This document shows positions 1 through 4,200 of a stretch of DNA of 5,208 bases, piece by piece. The translations under genes and the position numbers were made by a program. This DNA comes from Candidatus Methanophagaceae archaeon. Lineage in GTDB: Archaea > Halobacteriota > Syntropharchaeia > Alkanophagales > Methanospirareceae. The notes beneath the pieces were generated by a model, which saw only the letters and a list, made by a program, of their open reading frames with translations, did no database searches and was not told where the DNA came from. The DNA lies in the NCBI GenBank assembly GCA_013374505.1, contig QENJ01000300.1, forward strand, positions 1-5,208. The letters are read 5' to 3'. How positions within the stretch are numbered: the stretch's first letter is position 1; the number at the start of each line of letters is the position of its first letter.

Positions 1-181
1 GTTACCGTTTGCCAAACGCTGGCTGCCACGAGAAAGGCTTGAGCTGGCACTAAGAACGGTAGAAACTGCAGGTATTCTGAGGGATTATCCCGTATTACGA
101 GAAGAAGAGAAGGGGATGGTCTCGCAAGCTGAGCATACGGTAATTATAAAGAAGGATGGTTGTGAAGTGATAACTAAGTAA
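1..181 (+). CDS. map: Methionine aminopeptidase type II, archaeal, C-terminal fragment
   Basis: The gene enters from the left edge. The reading frame starts at base 2 and ends with TAA at 179-181, giving 59 residues. This is the extreme C-terminus of an archaeal-type methionyl aminopeptidase, the cytosolic metalloenzyme that removes the initiator methionine from new proteins. The opening LPFAKRWL, the DYPVLRE stretch, and the end SQAEHTVIIKKDGCEVITK match the archaeal/type II family closely. The Glu of SQAEHT corresponds to the last metal-ligand glutamate, which sits just before the C-terminus in this family. The four other metal ligands would lie upstream of the window. The fragment ends where the family normally ends, so there is no sign of truncation on this side. 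The next gene (rtcA remnant) is on the same strand 110 bases downstream. Family assignment is from motif recognition. Confidence 0.9.
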   Translation, partial: LPFAKRWLPRERLELALRTVETAGILRDYPVLREEEKGMVSQAEHTVIIKKDGCEVITK

Positions 182-230
182 AGCGAGTTTTAATGACCCG
201 TAGGATGATAACCAAAAGCGTAATGGACTA

Positions 231-252
231 AAACCGCACTAAAAGTGGGTTT
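231..252 (+). other. Bulged hairpin after map
   Basis: AAACC-G-CAC, loop TAAAA, then GTG-GGTTT. This folds into an eight-base-pair stem with one bulged G (236) and a five-base loop. It lies in the 110-base gap between map and the rtcA remnant. No T-run follows it, so it is not a typical terminator. It may be a processing site or a chance structure. I see nothing else interpretable in 182-291, and no clear TATA box or SD for the following gene. Confidence 0.3.
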
Positions 253-291
253 GCCAGGTATAGAAGCGAAGAACGGGTACTGTATTAACAA

Positions 292-789
292 GTGATGATA
301 GAAATCAAACCCGTCCATGTGATACAAAGGCGCTATTCTCGTTTCCCTGCGGTTGCACTCGCCGCGGTGACGGGAGAAGGAGTGGAGATAACGAATATAC
401 GAGCGAACCGGCCAAAGCCAGGGCTTTCTGCACAACATTTGCAGGCGGCGAAAGCGGTAGAGCGATTATCAGGCGGTGAGACCGACGGTCTGAAATTGGG
501 TTCCGCAAGGTTAACTATCATACCCGCGGAGTTAAAAGGATTTGAAGGTGAGATAAACATAGGCACCGCGGGCAGCATAACGTTACTACTGCAGTGTCTC
601 ATCCCCGTTGCACTTTTTGCCGAGAGCGAGACGAGAGTAAAGATAATCGGGGGCACCGACGTGCGATGGGCACCACCAATAGATTTTTATAATATAAGTT
701 CTATTTCTTCTTCCATTTTGATACCCCTATTGTTTTATCTCTTTTGTTTTTCCTTTATAACTTATTTTTGCCTGTCACGTCTTGTCTAA
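292..789 (+). pseudogene. rtcA: RNA 3'-terminal phosphate cyclase remnant (N-terminal third only)
   Basis: The open frame starts GTG-ATG (292/295) and ends with TAA at 787-789 (165 residues). Residues about 18-132 match RtcA, the ATP-dependent enzyme that converts RNA 3'-phosphates to 2',3'-cyclic phosphates. Visible landmarks are NIRANRPKPGLSAQHL (35-50), INIGTAGSITLLLQCLIP (88-105), and GGTDVRWAPPIDF (120-132). Intact RtcA is about 330-350 residues. Everything after PPIDF is absent, including the RG-x-x-P-x-GGG signature and the C-terminal catalytic histidine that takes AMP. At the N-terminus MIEI is right, but the expected DGSxGEGGGQ motif is replaced by unrelated residues 6-18. A shifted frame there (314-345) reads SM, a stop, then a GAIL-like stretch, suggesting old compensating indels. 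Residues 133-165 are a hydrophobic read-out of T-rich DNA with no family resemblance. It cannot work as a cyclase. A shortened RNA-binding product is conceivable but unlikely. Confidence 0.75.
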
Positions 790-790
790 C
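688..790 (+). terminator. Pyrimidine/T-rich tract at convergent junction
   Basis: From 688 to about 790 the + strand is strongly pyrimidine-rich, with repeated T runs such as TTTTGTTTTTCC near 735-750 and TTATTTTTGCC near 762-772. Archaeal transcription ends at U-rich stretches, helped by aCPSF1/FttA, so this is a plausible termination zone for the map/rtcA transcript before the convergent cgi121 gene. The rest of the junction (790-865) holds a CTTGTCT direct repeat (781-787 and 795-801) and a small GTGC-TCG-GCAC hairpin (854-864) just past the cgi121 stop. Read on the - strand the region is purine-rich, so it offers no matching U-tract for cgi121. Confidence 0.45.
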
Positions 791-865
791 CCCTCTTGTC
801 TCGAATTCACTTTACTGGACACTTTCTGGTGTGATTACGTGGGTTGACAAGGCGTGCTCGGCACA

Positions 866-1426
866 TTATTTCAGCACATCTAAAAGTGCAACTCGCTCTA
901 ACACAAGCATCTTTAACTTCTTCTCGCCCACGGCATTTATCTCCGCATCGGTAATATTGAAAAACTTCTCCAACTTCTCTTTTTTAGCCTCAATGTAGTC
1001 CAGTTCACGTATAGGTGCTTCTTCTAGCTTCGTCTCCCTCTTTACTTCATCTACGACAACCGCCAGATCTTTCTCCGCAGTAGCATCAACGATAACGAGC
1101 GCAACTTTATTCTCGCCTTCTGTGACACCCATCGCAAATGCTCTTTCTATCTGCCTTTTCCCTGCTGCATACAGAAGTATCTCCAGACCCAAATCGTTTG
1201 TTATGTTCCTTTTACTCGCCACAGCACGTATTGCCTTTATCACCGCCGATTTTATGTGTGCCTCGCCTGCTATCAGTTCGGCATCCATAGCCTGTATTGT
1301 CACAGCGTACTTATGCGCAATACTTTTCAATAGAGAAAGGAACTCCGTCACGTTTGATACCCTCACTTTCCCTGTAATTATTTTGCAGTTCAATACTCGC
1401 TCTTTCTCCTGATCCTGGTTAAACAT
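866..1426 (-). CDS. cgi121: KEOPS complex subunit Cgi121
   Basis: From the ATG at 1426 this encodes 186 residues, ending in TAA. It matches the Cgi121/PRPK-binding family. Cgi121 is the outer subunit of KEOPS, which with Kae1, Bud32 and Pcc1 makes the t6A modification at A37 of ANN-decoding tRNAs. It binds Bud32 and the tRNA 3' CCA tail. Diagnostic stretches are the N-terminal KIITGKV strand, AMDAELIAGEAHIKSAV, and NDLGLEILLYAAGKRQIERA. The C-terminal quarter is charged and helical (EAKKEKLEKFFNITDAEI), and the family length of about 150-190 fits. An in-frame TTG at 1447, one base past the tfb stop, would add seven residues and has GGTG just upstream. I prefer the ATG because the added residues are not family-like, but translational coupling from the TTG is possible. 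The gene follows tfb in the same operon and is otherwise intact. Confidence 0.88.
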   Translation of the reverse strand: MFNQDQEKERVLNCKIITGKVRVSNVTEFLSLLKSIAHKYAVTIQAMDAELIAGEAHIKSAVIKAIRAVASKRNITNDLGLEILLYAAGKRQIERAFAMGVTEGENKVALVIVDATAEKDLAVVVDEVKRETKLEEAPIRELDYIEAKKEKLEKFFNITDAEINAVGEKKLKMLVLERVALLDVLK

Positions 1427-1448
1427 ACTTCGTCCCAAATTAGTCAAA

Positions 1449-2360
1449 TCACACCACTAAAGATGCTTTCTTAGGCAAAGGTGATGATGATGAAAGGACA
1501 TTGGCACTTAATTTTAACCTCTTCTCCAACTCGTTGTACCTATTTCGAATTGTAATCGGAGTTGTACCTGCAACCTTGGCTAGTTCTTTCTCCGCCACCG
1601 ATTCGTCATTTAAAACAGTAGCGAGATATATAGCCGCAGCGGCTGTGCCCGTTGGTGCCCACCCCCTGGCTGTTCCCGTCCCCTCATCACGTTTCAATAT
1701 TTCTATCGCTCTTTCCCGTATCGCATCATTTAATCCCAGCTTGGAGCAGTAACGCGGTATGTAGCGCGCAGGGTCAGCCGGAGCAAGTTTTATCTCTAAT
1801 TTCTTCAATAGGAATATATAGGTTCTCCGTATTTTCCTCAACGGCATTCGCGATACCGCGGTAATCTCTTTCAATGTTCGTGGAATCCCATATTGTCTGC
1901 AAGTGATGTACAGCATCGCTGAGACTAACTCCTCGATGCTCCGTCCTTTAATCAAATTGCGCTTCGCCGCTTTTCTGTATAAGACCGAAGTAGCCTCTTT
2001 TATATCATTCGGCAGCTTAAGTGCAGATGCCATTCTATCAATCTCACCAAGTGCGAAGGAAAGTGACTTTTCGTTACCATCCATACTTATTATCCCACGT
2101 AACCTTTTTGTACGTAGGAGCACCTTAGGTGTTGGTGTGCTCAACCCTTTATTATGTGTCCTATAACTCATGGGTGGACCTGTCCTTATCTTATTAGCTT
2201 GTTCTTCGTTATACGAGCGCCACTCGGGTCCTAAGTCCACGAGATTCTCTGCTATTACCATTCCACAATCAGCGCAGTAAAGTTCTGCATGCCGTGGATC
2301 TCGTATTATATTCGTGGACTCGCATTCTGGGCACTTCCTTAGTCTATCATCCATAGACAT
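1449..2360 (-). CDS. tfb: Transcription initiation factor B (TFB, TFIIB homologue)
   Basis: 303 residues from ATG 2360 to TGA 1449-1451. TFB binds the TBP-TATA-BRE complex and recruits archaeal RNA polymerase. Residues 10-32 form the zinc ribbon, with Cys10, Cys13, Cys29 and Cys32. The B-reader region follows (RTGPPMSYRTHNKGLST, 59-75). Two cyclin repeats cover about 99-190 and 195-284. The first holds SFALGEIDRMASALKLP and GRSIEELVSAMLYITCRQYGIPRTLKEI. The second ends with the BRE-recognition helix-turn-helix ELAKVAGTTPITIRNRYNEL (259-278). Two oddities are visible. The linker between GLST and the first cyclin repeat is about 15-20 residues shorter than I recall for typical TFBs, and it lacks the IDWR/RKWQ-type sequence. 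A 19-residue Ser/Lys tail follows the last helix. It may be a paralogue rather than the only TFB. A second in-frame ATG at 2354 fits the TATA spacing better for a leaderless message. It is first in an operon with cgi121. Confidence 0.95.
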   Translation of the reverse strand: MSMDDRLRKCPECESTNIIRDPRHAELYCADCGMVIAENLVDLGPEWRSYNEEQANKIRTGPPMSYRTHNKGLSTPTPKVLLRTKRLRGIISMDGNEKSLSFALGEIDRMASALKLPNDIKEATSVLYRKAAKRNLIKGRSIEELVSAMLYITCRQYGIPRTLKEITAVSRMPLRKIRRTYIFLLKKLEIKLAPADPARYIPRYCSKLGLNDAIRERAIEILKRDEGTGTARGWAPTGTAAAAIYLATVLNDESVAEKELAKVAGTTPITIRNRYNELEKRLKLSANVLSSSSPLPKKASLVV

Positions 2361-2376
2361 ATATTGTCTTTTATCA

Positions 2377-2385
2377 CATAAATAG
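2377..2385 (-). promoter_or_regulatory. TATA-box candidate for tfb-cgi121
   Basis: Read on the - strand this is CTATTTATG, centred near 2381. Archaeal starts usually lie about 25 bases downstream of the box centre, which puts transcription near 2354-2358. That is at or just inside the annotated ATG (2360) and on the second ATG (2354). The message is therefore probably leaderless and may begin translation at codon 3. The box is weaker than the TTTATATG of the divergent ferredoxin promoter. Confidence 0.45.
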
Positions 2386-2445
2386 TTAACGAATAGTCAA
2401 AAATTTGTTTTTTCATGTGAGCGATATATTTTCTAATACCCTCAC

Positions 2446-2474
2446 TAGCAATAAAAAATAGCAATCTTTATATG
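2446..2474 (+). promoter_or_regulatory. Promoter of the ferredoxin gene (TATA box plus upstream repeat)
   Basis: TTTATATG at 2467-2474 is a good archaeal TATA box, preceded by an A-rich BRE-like stretch. Directly upstream TAGCAAT occurs twice (2446-2452 and 2459-2465), 13 bases apart, the second copy abutting the box. Expected transcription start is about 2494-2498. That lies after the first possible ATG (2491) and before the SD at 2501-2508, supporting initiation at ATG 2515. The same octamer TTTATATG serves the ADTH synthase gene at 4180-4187 on the other strand. Confidence 0.55.
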
Positions 2475-2500
2475 CGATGAAAAAAGAGAGATGGTACAAA

Positions 2501-2508
2501 AAGGTGAT
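2501..2508 (+). promoter_or_regulatory. Shine-Dalgarno deciding the ferredoxin start
   Basis: AAGGTGAT lies six bases before ATG 2515 and is complementary to the CACC core of the archaeal 16S 3' end. The upstream in-frame ATG at 2491 has only a GAGAG stretch touching it, and the predicted transcript would begin downstream of it. This decides for the 2515 start. Confidence 0.65.
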
Positions 2509-2514
2509 AAAAAA

Positions 2515-2706
2515 ATGCCAGCAGTAGTAGATATAGGAAAATGTGATGGATGTGGAGATTGCGTAGAGGAGTGTTCAGTGGAGTGCATAACTCTAGAAGG
2601 CGAAGGGGACGACAAACATGCGGTTGTCAACGCAGAGGAGTGTACAGACTGCGAGACCTGTGTGGATGTCTGTGAAAAAGGCGCACTGAGCATGGTAGAT
2701 GCGTAG
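2515..2706 (+). CDS. 2[4Fe-4S] ferredoxin, small acidic
   Basis: 63 residues from ATG 2515 to TAG 2704-2706, the usual size for a bacterial/archaeal dicluster ferredoxin. It is a soluble electron carrier; the donors and acceptors cannot be told from context. Cluster motif I is Cys10-x2-Cys13-x2-Cys16-x3-Cys20, with an additional Cys24. Motif II is Cys43-x2-Cys46-x2-Cys49-x3-Cys53. The two halves are related by the usual pseudo-twofold repeat. The proline that normally follows the fourth cysteine of each motif is missing in both: Ser21 in the first, Glu54 in the second. The protein is rich in Asp and Glu and has no signal peptide or extra domain. An upstream ATG (2491) would add eight residues but is disfavoured by the SD and promoter positions. 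The adenosine-kinase-like gene follows after 27 bases and is probably co-transcribed. Confidence 0.9.
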   Translation: MPAVVDIGKCDGCGDCVEECSVECITLEGEGDDKHAVVNAEECTDCETCVDVCEKGALSMVDA

Positions 2707-2733
2707 AAACAACATTCAGAATAAACGTATGTA

Positions 2734-3252
2734 ATGGTAAACTCAGAGGCTAAAGGGGCAGTACCTGTATTAGTCAAGCGCGTGAGGGTAGAGAATCCCG
2801 AAGAGAAGCAGGTGATAATAGGGCAAGGTAATTTCACCATATTTGCCTGCGATGACATCTTCAAGTCGCTTTTGACTGCGACACCGGGGATAAAATGCGC
2901 AATTGCAATGAACGAAGCGGTGCCGAGATTGACGCGAGTTACAGGGAATGACGAACGGCTGAAAGAGTTGGCAAGTGAGAACTGCCTCAGAATCGGGGCT
3001 TCTCACTCTTTTATTATTATTATGGATAATGCGTTTCCTATAAATGTGTTGAGTGTGTTGAAGTCGCATCCAGCAGTTGCAAATATTTATGTGGCTTCTG
3101 CGAATCCTCTGGACGTTATTGTTGCCGAGACCGAACTTGGCCGGGCCGTGATTGGGGCAGTTGATGGCACGTCCGCGACCAGAATAGAGTCAGAGGAGGA
3201 GAAGCAGGAGCGAAGAGAGTTGTGTGATACACTTGGGTATTCGGTTGAATAA
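2734..3252 (+). CDS. Adenosine-specific kinase family protein (PF04008)
   Basis: 172 residues from ATG 2734 to TAA 3250-3252. The family is annotated 'adenosine-specific kinase' from archaeal structural work on adenosine/AMP binding. Its physiological reaction is, to my knowledge, not settled, so the name should be read as a family label. Recognisable stretches are VIIGQGNFT (27-35), the GNDERLKELASENCLRIGASHSF region (71-93), NAFPINVLSVLK (99-110), ASANPLDVIVAETELGRAVIGAVDG (121-145), and the C-terminal RRELCDTLGYS. These span the whole family length, with about ten extra residues at the N-terminus. It is a cytosolic single-domain protein with no signal peptide or membrane segment. No clear SD precedes ATG 2734. 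Translation may depend on the ferredoxin gene ending 27 bases upstream, and the two probably share its promoter. There is no obvious damage. A pyrimidine-rich junction follows. Confidence 0.88.
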   Translation: MVNSEAKGAVPVLVKRVRVENPEEKQVIIGQGNFTIFACDDIFKSLLTATPGIKCAIAMNEAVPRLTRVTGNDERLKELASENCLRIGASHSFIIIMDNAFPINVLSVLKSHPAVANIYVASANPLDVIVAETELGRAVIGAVDGTSATRIESEEEKQERRELCDTLGYSVE

Positions 3253-3279
3253 GTAGTATCTGCGCAAAAGCATGTGGAT

Positions 3280-3336
3280 TATTATAATACCCTTTGAATT
3301 CTTCCTATTCGCTATTACCTTTAGTTCCTTACTTTA
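3280..3336 (+). terminator. Probable termination zone after the adenosine-kinase-like gene
   Basis: A perfect ten-base palindrome TATTATAATA (3280-3289) is followed by a pyrimidine-rich stretch with TTCTTCC, CCTTT, TTCCTT and ACTTT. It occupies the 76-base convergent gap and the first bases of the opposing ADTH synthase stop region. It suits U-tract termination of the + strand transcript. The - strand reading is purine-rich and shows no terminator for the opposing gene. Confidence 0.35.
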
Positions 3337-4153
3337 ACTCAGCCATCGCCTCTTTCGCCGAAACACCCTCATGCACCACCTTGCTTATTGCAATGGTCAT
3401 GTCTTTCGGGTTTTTATGCTGAAACACATTTCGGCCTATTGATACACCTGCAGCACCTACGGATATTGCATCTTCCACCATCGTCAACACATCCTCATCC
3501 GTATCCGTTTTCGGACCGCCAGCTATTATCACAGGTACCGGGCAACTGTCTATGACATCCTTAAAAGTATTGGGATCACCAGTATAATTTGTTTTTATGA
3601 CGTCCGCACCGAGTTCTGCGCCCACTCGTGCTACGTGCTTCACCATTTCCACATCATGCTCACTCTTCACCTTCTCACCGCGGGGATACATCATTGCCAG
3701 CAAAGGCATGCCCCACTCTTCGCACACCATTGCAGTCTCGCCAAGCGCCTCAAGCATCCCTGCTTCTGTCTCGGCACCCACGTTCACGTGCATTGATACC
3801 GCATCTGCACCCATTTTTATCGCCTCTTCCACCGTAGCGACCATAACCTTGTCTAATGGATCCGGCCCTAACATAGTACTCGCAGAGAGGTGAAGTATTA
3901 GCCCTATGTCTTTACCATACCCTCGATGCCCTGCTATCACTATGCCCTTATGCACGAGAACCGCATTTGCACCTCCTTCGGCTATTGCATTCACCGCTTG
4001 CTTCATGTCCGTCAACCCGTATATTGGGCCCACTGTCACACCATGATCCATAGGTACAACCACGCTTCTACCGCTATTCCTATCCACTATCCGTTCCAGC
4101 CGTATCCGCTTCCCTATGCCTATACTATCTATTCTTTCTCTTAGGCTTGTCAT
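3329..4153 (-). CDS. aroA': 2-amino-3,7-dideoxy-D-threo-hept-6-ulosonate (ADTH) synthase
   Basis: 274 residues from ATG 4153 to TAA. It belongs to the class I DhnA/FbaB-type aldolases and closely resembles the methanogen ADTH synthase (MJ0400 type). That enzyme joins L-aspartate semialdehyde to 6-deoxy-5-ketofructose 1-phosphate, the first step of the archaeal DHQ route used instead of DAHP synthase. Visible TIM-barrel landmarks are VVVPMDHGVTVGP (31-43, Asp36), a Tyr in MMYPRG (154-159), the Schiff-base lysine in DVIKTNYTGDP (Lys187), and phosphate-binding loops IIAGGPKT (209-216) and VSIGRNVFQ (237-245). Length matches the family, and all catalytic landmarks are present. A class I fructose-bisphosphate aldolase is the main alternative, but the SMHVNVG and MMYPRGE segments favour ADTH synthase. 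The usual partner, DHQ synthase II (aroB'), is not in this window. It lies 47 bases after the fttA stop, with a promoter of its own in the gap. Confidence 0.9.
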   Translation of the reverse strand: MTSLRERIDSIGIGKRIRLERIVDRNSGRSVVVPMDHGVTVGPIYGLTDMKQAVNAIAEGGANAVLVHKGIVIAGHRGYGKDIGLILHLSASTMLGPDPLDKVMVATVEEAIKMGADAVSMHVNVGAETEAGMLEALGETAMVCEEWGMPLLAMMYPRGEKVKSEHDVEMVKHVARVGAELGADVIKTNYTGDPNTFKDVIDSCPVPVIIAGGPKTDTDEDVLTMVEDAISVGAAGVSIGRNVFQHKNPKDMTIAISKVVHEGVSAKEAMAELK

Positions 4154-4157
4154 AATA

Positions 4158-4188
4158 TTCCCTTCCTAGCACTTATTTTCATATAAAT
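4158..4188 (-). promoter_or_regulatory. Promoter and SD-like site of the ADTH synthase gene
   Basis: On the - strand ATTTATATG (4188 to 4180) is a clear TATA box between fttA and the aldolase gene. AGGAAGGG (4167 to 4160) lies six bases before ATG 4153. A start about 25 bases from the box centre would fall near 4159, partly removing the SD, so either the true start lies slightly upstream or the SD acts mainly on readthrough transcripts from fttA. No U-rich terminator separates the two genes. Confidence 0.5.
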
Positions 4189-4200
4189 CTTATTCTATTT

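Noticed and set aside
291..297. C-box-like AGTGATG / GTGATGA sequence suggesting a C/D box sRNA
   Set aside because: No CTGA D or D' box at suitable spacing follows, and the motif is explained by the GTG-ATG start of the rtcA frame.
190..438. 82-codon open frame on the - strand across the map/rtcA gap
   Set aside because: It overlaps the conserved rtcA coding sequence, has a Trp/His/Tyr-rich composition unlike real genes here, and resembles no family.
688..720. Very short - strand reading frame (ATG near 720, nine codons) next to a TATA-like TTATAATATAA
   Set aside because: Too short, no SD, and its purine-rich codons simply mirror the T-rich terminator region.
854..864. GTGC-TCG-GCAC hairpin past the cgi121 stop as an intrinsic terminator
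   Set aside because: Only four pairs with a three-base loop and no U-tract on the - strand; too weak to call.
744..998. 84-codon + strand open frame covering the junction and the end of cgi121
   Set aside because: Its second half is the antisense of cgi121 and its first half comes from T-rich junction DNA. No family match or SD.
827..1456. Ten-base inverted repeat TGGTGTGATT (827-836) / AATCACACCA (1447-1456) flanking cgi121
   Set aside because: In about 5 kb, roughly a dozen ten-base inverted matches are expected by chance. One copy overlaps the tfb stop codon, and no element-like gene lies between.
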